Shown in pieces: positions 9,346 through 18,020 of a stretch of 49,599 bases of DNA (position 1 is the first letter of the stretch; each line of letters starts with the position of its first letter). The notes under the pieces were generated by a model, which saw nothing but the letters and a program-made list of their open reading frames with translations, made no database searches and had not been told where the DNA came from. The stretch covers positions 1 through 49,599 of the forward strand of contig CAMCRC010000011.1 of assembly GCA_945877175.1 (NCBI GenBank), read 5' to 3'. Source of the DNA: Klebsiella pneumoniae (GTDB taxonomy: Bacteria > Pseudomonadota > Gammaproteobacteria > Pseudomonadales > Pseudohongiellaceae). The translations under genes were made by a program, and so were the position numbers.

Positions 9346-11829
9346 CTAGGCGTAGAGGAATCGGTAGTCAGCAAGCAGATAGGCCACCACGGCCATCCAC
9401 GCACGGATCACGTATTGGGGGTCATCGCGCAGCCGGCCATCCACCCCGCCGCTGCTGAGCGAGGCGCCGGTGAGCATGTCGTTGTTGCGCTGGCACAACG
9501 CCGGCAGTGTGGTCAGCTCCGAGACGCCCACGCGCTTCCTGCCTTCCACCAGCACAGCTTCGAAGAGCTGGTAAGTGGCGGTAATCTCGGGATCGTTCAG
9601 CGCGAGGGATTCGCCCAGCAGATACTTGTGAAGGTGCACAATGGTGGCTTTCACCGCATCCCGGTCCTGCGTCGTGGCCAGCTGGGTGGTTTTTTCTACA
9701 CCGGCAAACAGCCGGCGCTGCGATTTGGGGGCCAGGAAATCATTGGGCACCGCATAACAGGCCATTTCGTTGGCCATGCGTTCCTGCACGAACACCATGA
9801 GTCCATTGGGGTCACTGAGCCGTTCGGTAATCGTGAACGAGTCAATGCCGCCGTAGATCTGTCCAAAATACTGGCGCCTGTCCAGCAGACGTGCAGTCGA
9901 CAACAACTTTACATTGCTGCTGTAACTGTTGAGCGTCCCGCGCCACTCGAAGCCGAACAGGGCGTTGAGCTTGCGGTGCAGCATCTCGGGGGTCAGCAGC
10001 CGTGCCGCCCCGGTGGCGGCGTGGACCACGCCCTGGGCAGGGTCACTCAGGCCATCGGCACGCCAGTAAGGGCTGAGCACAATCTCCTTCACCAGCGTCT
10101 TGAGCGTGCGATTCGCAGCCACATACTTCGCCTGGATCTCGTCCAGATGAGCCGACTCGGCCAGATACGCCTCCGTCTCGGCGGGCGTGGCATTCGCCCC
10201 GGGAGCATCAAGGGGCTCCTGCCCCGTCATGCCGGTGTACAGCAGGCGCACGATGGCGGAATCGAAGCGGGCGTCCTGCACGATGCGCGCGGTCAGCCAC
10301 TGCAGCGGCTCCTCACTGGAGGTGACTGGGAAGGCCGTGCCGTTGAATCCGGCTTGAAACATGTCCGTGTACCACGTGCGGGGTTTGACGAAACTGCCGG
10401 CCAGATTCCAGTTCTTGAACGAGGAGGCAATCGGGTCCAGCAGGCTGTGGCATTTCACGCAGTCGGCATTCTCCAGCGTGGGGGCCGTGCTGCTGATGTC
10501 CACCGCCGTGCCATCGGGACGCGCGCCGTCCAGCGCCAGGATGTCCACATCGAGGAACAAGTCATACACGACGCGGGAGCGGGCGCGGTTGCGATTGGTG
10601 GCACTGGTGGGATAGCGGTTGAGGAACATCAGAGAGCTGAGGATGCCGGCGTGGGGCGTGCCGGACAGCTTCACCGGACGAAACTCGTTCGGGTCCGACA
10701 CGTTCGTGAACACCGAGGTGTCGACGCCGTAGCTTCTGGCGGAAAAACCGTTGAGCATCGCATAGTTGGCCGTCAGGATTTCGGTCATGGGCTTGTTGTT
10801 GCGCACCACGTAATTGATCAGTTCCAGCGGCTCGCGGGCCACGCTGTCGTTGGTGGTGTCGCGATTGAAGACGTAGTCGGTGCCACGGGAACTTGCCCCC
10901 GGATCATACCAGCGCGCAGTGGGATAGCGGCGCATCAGCTGGATGGCGGCCTCGCTGCCGTTGGTGGACAGGTAGCGGTTTGTCAGCAGCCAGTCATTGA
11001 AGATTTCCGACAGCCGGTTGTAGAACGCGGGCTCCGTCATCATGCCATCGAGCACGGTGCGCAGGCCGGCTTCGCCCTGCGCGGCCACCAGCGCCTGTTC
11101 GCTCGTGCTGGGCAGGCGGCTGACCAATTGCAGACTCGCGGCGCGCAGCGTGGCATCCAGGGGCAGCATCTCGATGGCGGCCAGGGCCTTGCCGCTGCCG
11201 GCAGCGGAAGTGCCATTGAAAACGCTGAGGATGTAGGACGCCGTTTCCGAGGCACAGGTGCCCGTGCAGGCGGCAGGATTGCCCAGGGGCATCGTACCGG
11301 CAATCTTGGCTGTCAGGCCTGCCAGGGTGCCGCAGTTTGCGCAGTTCTTCAGCGTCACGCCCACGGCGCCTCCCAGACCGTCGGCGCCGTGGCAGCTGGC
11401 GCACTGCTGGGCGTAGGCGGTCTGACCGGGCAGCACAACGTCCGTTGCGCTCACCACCTGGAACTTGTCGCCTGGCAGCAGCTGCAGCGTCAGCGCGTAG
11501 AAGGCAGTGCCCGACCTGACCGTGGGAATCTTCAGCAGCCCGCTCTGCAGGGTGAAGGTGCCACCGGGTGCCAGCCCGGCAGAGGCCGGCACAGCGGAGG
11601 CGATTGCGAAGCGCTGGCTGGCCGCATCCTCCAGTACCAGACTGAGGGTGACAGAGCCGTAGCCTTGCACATCGATGCGCGGAATCTGCAGTACCGGGTA
11701 GAAATAGGTGGGCAAGGAGGCCCCGCTGGCGGCGTGAACTGGCGGCGTCAGTGCCACCAGGCCGAGCAGCAGAACGAGTGTCCAGACGGCTGCCAGTGGC
11801 CGGATGAGCGATAGCAGTGATGCTTGCAT
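9346..11829 (-). CDS. Exported c-type cytochrome with DUF1592/DUF1588-like domains
   Basis: An 827-residue exported protein. The start is placed at 11829 (MQASLLSLIRPL), where a signal peptide begins; the upstream in-frame ATG at 11961 would add residues without signal character. A haem-binding CASCH motif lies at about residues 142-146, and a second CxxCH (CVKCH) near 457-461 within CVKCHSLLDPI, typical of DUF1588. Between them, LELINYVVRNNKPMTEIL and ANYAMLNGF resemble DUF1592. A further CANCG lacks the histidine needed for haem. Proteins of this type partner DUF1501 proteins, and this gene precedes one by nine bases. They are thought to act in periplasmic redox chemistry, but no substrate is known. 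The exact DUF assignment is from memory of motifs and needs a profile search. Confidence 0.75.
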   Translation of the reverse strand: MQASLLSLIRPLAAVWTLVLLLGLVALTPPVHAASGASLPTYFYPVLQIPRIDVQGYGSVTLSLVLEDAASQRFAIASAVPASAGLAPGGTFTLQSGLLKIPTVRSGTAFYALTLQLLPGDKFQVVSATDVVLPGQTAYAQQCASCHGADGLGGAVGVTLKNCANCGTLAGLTAKIAGTMPLGNPAACTGTCASETASYILSVFNGTSAAGSGKALAAIEMLPLDATLRAASLQLVSRLPSTSEQALVAAQGEAGLRTVLDGMMTEPAFYNRLSEIFNDWLLTNRYLSTNGSEAAIQLMRRYPTARWYDPGASSRGTDYVFNRDTTNDSVAREPLELINYVVRNNKPMTEILTANYAMLNGFSARSYGVDTSVFTNVSDPNEFRPVKLSGTPHAGILSSLMFLNRYPTSATNRNRARSRVVYDLFLDVDILALDGARPDGTAVDISSTAPTLENADCVKCHSLLDPIASSFKNWNLAGSFVKPRTWYTDMFQAGFNGTAFPVTSSEEPLQWLTARIVQDARFDSAIVRLLYTGMTGQEPLDAPGANATPAETEAYLAESAHLDEIQAKYVAANRTLKTLVKEIVLSPYWRADGLSDPAQGVVHAATGAARLLTPEMLHRKLNALFGFEWRGTLNSYSSNVKLLSTARLLDRRQYFGQIYGGIDSFTITERLSDPNGLMVFVQERMANEMACYAVPNDFLAPKSQRRLFAGVEKTTQLATTQDRDAVKATIVHLHKYLLGESLALNDPEITATYQLFEAVLVEGRKRVGVSELTTLPALCQRNNDMLTGASLSSGGVDGRLRDDPQYVIRAWMAVVAYLLADYRFLYA

Positions 11830-11881
11830 GGTGAAATCTCGCACAGAGTGTCTGCGTGTGGTTGGAGTGGAGAATACTACA

Positions 11882-11897
11882 TTTGCAGTCATGCAAA
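11882..11897. promoter_or_regulatory. 16-bp palindrome upstream of the cytochrome/DUF1501 operon
   Basis: TTTGCA-GTCA-TGCAAA is a perfect inverted repeat with a four-base spacer, centred about 60 bp upstream of the chosen start at 11829. Its position suits an operator for the two-gene operon. No regulator is known for it, and no second copy was noticed in the window. Confidence 0.4.
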
Positions 11898-12000
11898 CGC
11901 CAGACTGGCCTTTTTGTTGGCACAGCATGGAAAAAGTGCGCGAAATTGCGATAGGAGTCACAGAGCAAGCGCTCAGCGGGGTGCCGCAACGGGACTACAT

Positions 12001-12024
12001 GTGGAAGCAGGCTCAGCCCGCGAA
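12001..12024 (+). repeat. Degenerate REP unit
   Basis: GTGGAAGCAGGCTCAGCCCG followed by CGAA matches the REP consensus seen at 5822 and 12790 apart from a few substitutions. It lies alone in the 230-bp space between the cytochrome operon and the flavin reductase gene. Confidence 0.5.
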
Positions 12025-12059
12025 CGCATCGCCGGCAACAAATCATTCATTGGACTCGT

Positions 12060-12713
12060 TCAGGGCGCGTTGCGCTGCGCGGGCGTGCGCCTGAATGCTG
12101 GCGTCGGCGACGGGGCGGCAGCACGCTGCGTCCGGGCCGCCTGGCCCCACCAGTCCAGCTGACTGAAGCAGCGCCCGAGAAAGCCCTGCCACGCCTGGGC
12201 ATCCACGCCCTCGGCGTAGCCGCCCTCTTCCGTGAACACCTCCTGGGCCTTGGCCAGATGCGCCATGGCGGAGACGGGCAAGCAGCCCAGCTCCGACAGA
12301 TAGGCGCGCATGCCCATGGCCGCCCGCGCCCCGCCCCACTGCCCGGCCGAGTAGGTGACGATGGCGCTGGGCTTGAAAGCGAACAGCGAGCTGGCGAAGT
12401 GATTCAGCAGATTCGAGAGGGCCGGACTCATGGAGTGGTTGTATTCGGGCGACACCATCACATAGCCGTCGGCAGCCGCGATCTGCTGCGCCAGGGCCTG
12501 CAACGGTGCGGGCGCCTTGTCCGCCGCGAAGGCAAAGTGCGGCGTGAACACCGGGTCCAGCGGCACATCCAGCGGGTCGATCAGGGTGACAGTGTGGCCG
12601 GCTTCCTGCAGTTGTGCTACGCAAGCCCGGGCGACACGCAGCCCCAGCCGGGCAGGATGAGGAGGCGTGCTGGCCCGGGCGGAGCCGAGGAAGACGAGAA
12701 GGTTCAATGACAT
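12060..12713 (-). CDS. NADPH-dependent FMN reductase family protein
   Basis: A flavodoxin-fold reductase of 217 residues. It starts MSLNLLVFLGSARA, the first strand and phosphate-binding loop. It continues with SPEYNHSMSPALSNLLNHF, the conserved P-E-Y-N motif of this family, and TYSAGQWGGARAAMGMR, which contacts the flavin. The start at 12713 is chosen because it opens the domain exactly; the upstream extension to 12818 has no domain character. Likely substrates are FMN, quinones or chromate, with NADPH as donor. The last about 25 residues (after LDWWGQAARTQ) are proline- and arginine-rich and may be a divergent tail; a different frame continues openly there, so a small end-of-gene frameshift cannot be excluded. 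It is transcribed away from the ABC importer, with a compound palindrome between them. Confidence 0.82.
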   Translation of the reverse strand: MSLNLLVFLGSARASTPPHPARLGLRVARACVAQLQEAGHTVTLIDPLDVPLDPVFTPHFAFAADKAPAPLQALAQQIAAADGYVMVSPEYNHSMSPALSNLLNHFASSLFAFKPSAIVTYSAGQWGGARAAMGMRAYLSELGCLPVSAMAHLAKAQEVFTEEGGYAEGVDAQAWQGFLGRCFSQLDWWGQAARTQRAAAPSPTPAFRRTPAQRNAP

Positions 12714-12770
12714 GGTGGGTTGTCTCCAAAATAGTGACGCTGAAGGTGGCTGCACACCACTCTGCCCTGC

Positions 12771-12997
12771 TTCGGGGGGCGCATGCAATGCGGGAGCGGG
12801 CTTGCCCGGGCGACGCACGGACTGGCTGGCCTGCCGGGAGGGACGCGCCGCGCAGACCGTCTGCCGCCAGGACGGCGGCAGCCGAGCCTACACGGGTGTA
12901 TTCACGGCGTGTCTGCGAGGCGCGTCCCTCCCGGCAGGCAAGGGGCACTCGCGTGTTCGCGGGCAAGCCCGCTCCCACATTGCTTGCTCCCCCCGGA
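12771..12997. repeat. Compound palindrome, copy 1 (conserved core, local arms, outer REP pair)
   Basis: A near-symmetrical element in the 330-bp space between divergent genes. The 58-nt core (about 12856-12913) has two hairpins. The first pairs CTGCCGCC with GGCGGCAG; the second pairs TACAC with GTGTA. CCGAGCC lies between them and TTCACGG follows. Inner arms 12829-12857 and 12911-12939 match at 28 of 29 positions. Outer arms 12785-12808 and 12960-12983 match at 23 of 24 and contain REP sequence. Similarity continues outward for another 14 bp on each side, with three mismatches. Copies 2 and 3 share the core but not the arms. Confidence 0.85.
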
Positions 12998-13043
12998 CCC
13001 CCTGCGGTAATGTCCCCCGCCAGCCTCCCATTCGAGTATTGCC

Positions 13044-14312
13044 ATGCACCTGATGTCCTCTGCCACCCGACTGCTTCGCCGCCACACCACCGCCCTCGGG
13101 CTGTGCTGCCTGCTGGCCACGCCCGCCGGCGCCCAGGAACCCATCCGCATCGCCTTCATAGACCCCCAGTCGGGCACCTTTGACGCCACCGGCGAGAGTG
13201 CTTACAAGGTGCTGGATTTCGCAGCAGACTACTTTTTCAACAGCCGGGGCGGCGTACTGGGCGGCAGACCTCTTGAGGTCGTCGCGCTCGACAACAAGGC
13301 CAGCGCCGCCGATTCCCAGCTGCAGTTGCGCCGCGCCATCAGTGAAGGCATGCAGTTCGTCGTGTCGGGTCAGAGTTCCGCCGTGGCCAGTGCGCTGAGT
13401 ACCACCATCGAGCGCCACAACAGCCGCAACCCCGAGTCCCGGGTGCTGTTCATCAACTACGCGGCCGTCGACCCGCTGCTGACAGGCGCCGACTGCAGCT
13501 TCTGGCACTTCCGCTTCGATGCCCATGCCGACATGAAGATGGAGGTGATGACCAGCCACATCGCCGCGAACCCTGACATCCGCCGCGTGTACGTGATCGG
13601 CCAGGACTACTCCTTCGGCCAGGCCGTGGGCACTGCGGCAGTGACCATGCTGGCGGCCAAGCGCCCTGACATCCAGATCGTCGGCAACGAGCTGCACCCC
13701 ATCGGTCAGGTGAAGGACTTCACGCCCTACATCAGCAAGATTGTGTCATCGGGAGCCGACGCGGTGATCACCGGCAACTGGGGTGCCGATATGGTGGCTC
13801 TGGGCCGGGGCATCACGGACGCCGGCCTGGACGTGCCCATCTACACGTTCTACGCCGCCCATGACGGCATCACCGGCACACTGGGCGAGTCGGGCAAGAA
13901 CCGCATTCATGTGGTGCACAACGACCGCGCCAACCCGGTGTTGAACGATGTACGCCGCGACTTCACTCTCGCCTTCAAGGCTGCGAACCCGGCGCTGGAC
14001 GTGACGCAGCCGCGCCTGGTGAACGCCCTGATGATGCTGGTAGCGGCGATGGAAGCGGCGGGCACCACCGATCCCTATGATGTGGCGCTGGCCATGGAAG
14101 ACCGCCGCCTCACCACGATGACCGGCGAGGAAATCTGGATGCGCGCGGACGACCATCAGCTGTTCGCGCCCCTCAATGTCTCGGTGCACACCAACGAAGG
14201 TGTCGAGTTCGACTCCGACAACTCCGGCTACGGACTGGTCACGCGCTTCACCGTGCCTTTGGAGGACACCATTGCCGAGTCCAGCTGCCACATGACGCGT
14301 CCGACGCGCTGA
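13044..14312 (+). CDS. Periplasmic substrate-binding protein of a branched-chain-amino-acid-type ABC importer
   Basis: A 422-residue type I periplasmic binding protein. A signal peptide (residues 1-31, cleaved near PAGAQE) leads into IRIAFIDPQSGTFDATGE, the usual opening of LivK-like proteins. Later segments such as RRVYVIGQDYSFGQAVG and ADAVITGNWGADMVALGRG match the family. It would capture the ligand in the periplasm and deliver it to the permeases encoded downstream. Its gene is the first of five (binding protein, two permeases, two ATPases), with 13 bp to the next. The ligand is not certain: this family covers branched-chain amino acids, urea, amides and aromatic acids. No classical ribosome site is obvious at 13044; an ATG nine bases downstream is an alternative start. 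Confidence 0.88.
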   Translation: MHLMSSATRLLRRHTTALGLCCLLATPAGAQEPIRIAFIDPQSGTFDATGESAYKVLDFAADYFFNSRGGVLGGRPLEVVALDNKASAADSQLQLRRAISEGMQFVVSGQSSAVASALSTTIERHNSRNPESRVLFINYAAVDPLLTGADCSFWHFRFDAHADMKMEVMTSHIAANPDIRRVYVIGQDYSFGQAVGTAAVTMLAAKRPDIQIVGNELHPIGQVKDFTPYISKIVSSGADAVITGNWGADMVALGRGITDAGLDVPIYTFYAAHDGITGTLGESGKNRIHVVHNDRANPVLNDVRRDFTLAFKAANPALDVTQPRLVNALMMLVAAMEAAGTTDPYDVALAMEDRRLTTMTGEEIWMRADDHQLFAPLNVSVHTNEGVEFDSDNSGYGLVTRFTVPLEDTIAESSCHMTRPTR

Positions 14313-14325
14313 CGGACGGCCCGCC

Positions 14326-15276
14326 ATGGCAGACGCCCTGATCTTCGCGACGCTCAACGGACTGGTGACCGGCATGCTGCTGTTCATGCTGGCCAGTGGC
14401 GTCACCTTGATCTTCAGCATGATGGGCGTGCTCAATTTCGCCCACGCCAGCTTCTACATGCTGGGCGCCTACTTCGCCTTTGCCATCAGCCAGCAGATCG
14501 GCTTCTGGCCCGCGCTGCTGCTCGCGCCAGTGCTGGTGGGGGTACTCGGGGCGCTGGTTGAACGCTACGGGCTGCGCCATGTGCACAAGTCGGGGCAGGT
14601 GGCGGAACTGGTGTTCACCTTCGGGCTGGCCTTCCTGATCGAGGAGGCCGTGCAACTGTTCTGGGGCCGCGCCACGCAGGACTTCCGCTCTCCTGCCGCG
14701 CTCGACTTCGCCCTGTTCACGCTGTTCGGACAGGACTTCCCGGCCTGGAAGGGCTTCATGCTGTGCATCTCGGTGTCGATCTTCATCGGGCTGTACTTCG
14801 CGCTCACACGCACCCGCACCGGCATCATCATTCAGGCTGCCATCACGCACCCGCAAACGGTCGCCAATCTAGGCCACAACGTGCCGCGACTGTTCATGGT
14901 GGTCTTCGGTGTGGGGTCAGCGCTGGCAGGACTTGCCGGGGTGATTGCAGGGCCGGTGCTGACCACCTTCCCGGGCATGGCCAGCATGCTGGGCAGTATC
15001 GTGTTCGTGATCGTGGTGATCGGCGGACTGGGGTCGCTGACGGGCGCACTGGTGGCGTCATTGCTGATCGGTCTGCTGCAGTCCTGGGCCATCGCGTCAG
15101 GCCTGGGCATGGCCGACTTGCTGGCCCTGCTGGGCGTGAGCTTCCCGCCCGATCACGCGCTTCGCGACTTATGGCGCCTGACGCTGCCCCAGGTGGCGCC
15201 CCTGCTGCCCTATCTGCTGCTGGTACTGATGCTGATCTTCCGGCCATCGGGCCTGTTCGGCAAACGGGAGAGCTGA
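14326..15276 (+). CDS. livH: ABC importer permease, LivH type
   Basis: A 316-residue inner-membrane permease with about eight hydrophobic segments. The opening DALIFATLNGLVTGMLLFMLASG and the conserved GVLNFAHASFYMLGAYFA are hallmarks of LivH. The C-terminus ends LLVLMLIFRPSGLFGKRES, also typical. It pairs with the LivM-type permease encoded two bases downstream to form the membrane channel of the importer. The gene sits in order behind the binding protein. Nothing is missing and its length is normal. Confidence 0.93.
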   Translation: MADALIFATLNGLVTGMLLFMLASGVTLIFSMMGVLNFAHASFYMLGAYFAFAISQQIGFWPALLLAPVLVGVLGALVERYGLRHVHKSGQVAELVFTFGLAFLIEEAVQLFWGRATQDFRSPAALDFALFTLFGQDFPAWKGFMLCISVSIFIGLYFALTRTRTGIIIQAAITHPQTVANLGHNVPRLFMVVFGVGSALAGLAGVIAGPVLTTFPGMASMLGSIVFVIVVIGGLGSLTGALVASLLIGLLQSWAIASGLGMADLLALLGVSFPPDHALRDLWRLTLPQVAPLLPYLLLVLMLIFRPSGLFGKRES

Positions 15277-15278
15277 GC

Positions 15279-16517
15279 ATGAGAACGCTCGTCCTCTGGG
15301 CCGTTTTTGCACTGCTGTTGATGGTGCTGCCGCTGATCTTCGACTCGGTGCTGGGAGTGTCGATCCTGAACCAGATGGCCATCGCCATTGTCTTCGCGCT
15401 CAGCTACAACCTGTTGCTGGGCCAGGGCGGCATGCTGTCCTTCGGACATGCGGTGTATTTTGGACTGGGAGGTTTTCTGGCGGTGCACGCCATGCTCCTG
15501 ACCGAGACGCAGACGCTGGCGATTCCGCTGGTGCTGATCCCTCTGGTGGGAGGCCTGTGCGGCCTGGTCGCAGCGCTGTTCATCGGCAGTTTCTCCACGG
15601 GCAGGGCCGGTACCGTGTTTGCGATGATCTCGCTGGGCGTGGGCGAACTGCTGGCGGCGTCCTCGCTGATCCTGGTGTCTTTCTTTGGAGGCGAGCGTGG
15701 CGTCAGTGCCGATCGCACCTTTGCACCGCCCTTCTTCGGTGTGGATTTCGCCCAGGACGTGCAGGTGTATTTCCTGGCGGCCGCGTGGCTGTTCGTCTCC
15801 GTGCTGGGCATGTATCTGTTTACGCGGACGCCGGCAGGGCGTCTTGCCAATGCCGTGCGCGACAATCCAGAGCGCGCGCAGTTTCTGGGCTACAGCGCAC
15901 AGCGCGTGCGCTTCATTTCCTTCGTGGTGGCTGGCTTCTTTGCAGGCATCGCAGGCGGGTTGTTTGCCGTGAACTACGAGATTCTAACCGCGGGGAACCT
16001 CAACGCCGCCAGCTCGGGCCAAGTGTTGCTGATGGCCTACATCGGGGGGCTGGGCGTCTTTATCGGACCGATCATAGGCGCGGTGCTGCTGACGCTGATC
16101 AATTCGCTGCTCAACCATTACACCACGCTGTGGATGCTGTATCTGGGCCTGGTTTTCGTGCTGACCGTGATGTTCCTGCCGCGCGGGCTGACCGGCCTGC
16201 TGATGATGCACCGGGTGCCCTGGCAACAGGGCCGGCTGGGGCTGCTGATCCGCCCTTACACGCTGACGGCCATCCCGGGTGCAGTGTTGGTGTTGAGCCT
16301 GATTGGCCTGCTGGAGATGAGCCAGCGTGAGACCGGGCCCTTCGTGTATCTGGGCATCCCCCTCGCCCCCGGGAGCGCCATGAGCTGGCTGGCGCTGCTG
16401 GCAGTCGCCGTCATCGCCTTCGTGGCGCTGCGACGCACCTTGCCGGGCCTGCGTGCAGCCTGGGCCGAGGCCACCGCACAGTCGCCCCGCAGCCTGGAGA
16501 AAGGGGACGCCACATGA
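15279..16517 (+). CDS. livM: ABC importer permease, LivM type
   Basis: A 412-residue permease starting MRTLVLWAVFALLL, two bases after the end of livH. The long open frame extends upstream to 14763, but that part overlaps livH and is not protein-like. The family core is clear: ALSYNLLLGQGGMLSFGHAVYFG (residues about 40-62) and NPERAQFLGY, the cytoplasmic coupling loop. Compared with ordinary LivM it has a C-terminal extension of about 70-80 residues with two more membrane segments (around IPGAVLVLSLIGLLEM and WLALLAVAVIAFVALR). The stop overlaps the livG start as ATGA, so translation is probably coupled. Confidence 0.92.
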   Translation: MRTLVLWAVFALLLMVLPLIFDSVLGVSILNQMAIAIVFALSYNLLLGQGGMLSFGHAVYFGLGGFLAVHAMLLTETQTLAIPLVLIPLVGGLCGLVAALFIGSFSTGRAGTVFAMISLGVGELLAASSLILVSFFGGERGVSADRTFAPPFFGVDFAQDVQVYFLAAAWLFVSVLGMYLFTRTPAGRLANAVRDNPERAQFLGYSAQRVRFISFVVAGFFAGIAGGLFAVNYEILTAGNLNAASSGQVLLMAYIGGLGVFIGPIIGAVLLTLINSLLNHYTTLWMLYLGLVFVLTVMFLPRGLTGLLMMHRVPWQQGRLGLLIRPYTLTAIPGAVLVLSLIGLLEMSQRETGPFVYLGIPLAPGSAMSWLALLAVAVIAFVALRRTLPGLRAAWAEATAQSPRSLEKGDAT

Positions 16518-17272
16518 GCCTGCTGCAGCTGGACAATGTCAGCAAGTCCTTCGGCAACAGCGCGATTCTGCGCAATGTGCACCTGCGCATCGAACCAGGG
16601 GAGCGCCATGCCATCATCGGCCCGAACGGCGCCGGCAAGTCCACCCTGTTTCACCTGATCAGCGGACGCCAGCAGGTGAGTGCCGGCCGCATTCTGTTCA
16701 AGGGCGAGGCCATTCACACGCTGCCACCACACGAAATCGCGCGCCGGGGGCTGGCACGCAGCTTCCAGGTCAGCAGCCTCTTTGCGCAGCTGAGTGTGTT
16801 CGAGAACCTGCGCTGCGCCCTGCTCTGGCCACTGGGCTACGGCTACTCGTTCTGGCACCTGCTGAGCCGGGAGAAGGCTCTGAACGCGCGCACCGAAAGC
16901 CTGCTGGACGAGCTGGGGCTGTGGCAGCGCCGCGACGTGCCCGCGGGCGAACTCGCCTATGCCGAGCAGCGCGCGCTGGAGCTGGGCCTGGCTATCGCCA
17001 GTGGCGCCGAACTGATCCTGCTGGACGAGCCCGTCGCCGGCATGAGCGCGACTGAGGCGCGCCAGGCACTGGCGCTGATTCGCAGAGTCACGGCGGGCAA
17101 GACTCTGGTGCTGGTGGAGCATGACATGACGGTCGTGTTCGACATCGCCGAACGCATCAGCGTGCTGGTGCAGGGCGAGCTGATTGCATCGGACACCCCC
17201 GCGGCCATCCGCCGCAACGCCCATGTGCAGGAAGCCTATCTGGGCGTGCCCGCAGGAGATCAGCATGCTTGA
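16514..17272 (+). CDS. livG: ABC importer ATPase, LivG type
   Basis: A 252-residue ATP-binding subunit with GPNGAGKST (Walker A, residues about 35-43), the LivG-type signature region AYAEQRALELGLAIAS, LILLDEPVAGMS (Walker B) and a switch histidine in LVEHDM. It energises the LivH/LivM channel together with the LivF partner. Its start overlaps the livM stop (ATGA) and its end overlaps livF by eight bases, so the three are tightly coupled. All catalytic residues are present. Confidence 0.93.
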   Translation: MSLLQLDNVSKSFGNSAILRNVHLRIEPGERHAIIGPNGAGKSTLFHLISGRQQVSAGRILFKGEAIHTLPPHEIARRGLARSFQVSSLFAQLSVFENLRCALLWPLGYGYSFWHLLSREKALNARTESLLDELGLWQRRDVPAGELAYAEQRALELGLAIASGAELILLDEPVAGMSATEARQALALIRRVTAGKTLVLVEHDMTVVFDIAERISVLVQGELIASDTPAAIRRNAHVQEAYLGVPAGDQHA

Positions 17273-17960
17273 GGTGCTGGATCTGCAGGCGTGGTACGGC
17301 AGGAGTCACATCCTGCGGGGCGTGACGCTGTCAGTGGGCGAGGGCGAGATCGTCAGCCTGCTCGGGCGCAATGGCACGGGGCGCTCCACCACCGTGAAGG
17401 CGCTCATGGGCGAGTTGCAGGTCAGCGGTTCGGCGCTGTTTCGCGGACACGAAATACTGGGACTCCCCAGCCACGAGATCGCCATGCGCGGCATCGGCTG
17501 TGTGCCCGAGCATCGCGACATCTTCCCGGGGCTGACTGTACGCCAGAACCTGCTGCTGGGCGTCAAGCCCGGGCAGAAGGCCTCGCGCTGGTCGCTGGAA
17601 GAAATGTTCAGGCTGTTTCCCGCCCTGGGCGAGCGTGCGGATGTGCCCGGCGGGGTGCTCAGCGGAGGCGAGCAGCAGATGTTGTGCATCTGCCGCGCCT
17701 TGATGGGTGATCCGGCACTGCTGCTGGTCGATGAACCCACCGAGGGCCTCGCGCCACAGGTGGTGGAACTGGTGGCACAATTACTGGTGGAAATTGCCGG
17801 CCGGGGTGTCGGCATTCTGCTGGTGGAACAGAAACTGGGCATCGCACTGCGCATCTCCCGGCGCGTGTACGTCATGGGTCGGGGTCAGATAGTCCACGAA
17901 GGCACGCCAGCAGCGTTGCTGGAAAGCGACGCTGTGCGGCGGGAATGGCTGGAGGTCTAG
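17265..17960 (+). CDS. livF: ABC importer ATPase, LivF type, with Arg in Walker A
   Basis: A 231-residue ATPase starting MLEVLDLQAWYG at 17265, where AGGAG precedes the ATG; the open frame runs upstream to 17184 inside livG. LSGGEQQM is the ABC signature, LLLVDEPTEGL the Walker B, and LLVEQ the switch region. The Walker A reads GRNGTGRST: the normally invariant lysine is arginine (residue 40, codon CGC). Arginine at this place occurs in some LivF-like proteins, so it may be a subfamily trait with reduced or altered ATP turnover rather than a mutation. It is the last gene of the importer operon. Confidence 0.92.
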   Translation: MLEVLDLQAWYGRSHILRGVTLSVGEGEIVSLLGRNGTGRSTTVKALMGELQVSGSALFRGHEILGLPSHEIAMRGIGCVPEHRDIFPGLTVRQNLLLGVKPGQKASRWSLEEMFRLFPALGERADVPGGVLSGGEQQMLCICRALMGDPALLLVDEPTEGLAPQVVELVAQLLVEIAGRGVGILLVEQKLGIALRISRRVYVMGRGQIVHEGTPAALLESDAVRREWLEV

Positions 17961-18020
17961 GGTGGCCTGCTTTTCCCAAACGGGTTACAGTACCGCCCGC
18001 AATCCCAGCCGGAGCTACAC

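Noticed and set aside
12856-12913. The cloverleaf-like core as a tRNA gene or tRNA remnant.
   Set aside because: It has no anticodon-arm geometry, no TPsiC loop sequence and no CCA end. The stem lengths do not fit.
12043-12978. Alternative frame across the flavin reductase and the palindrome.
   Set aside because: The reductase frame carries all family motifs. The alternative is low-complexity and runs through the repeat element.
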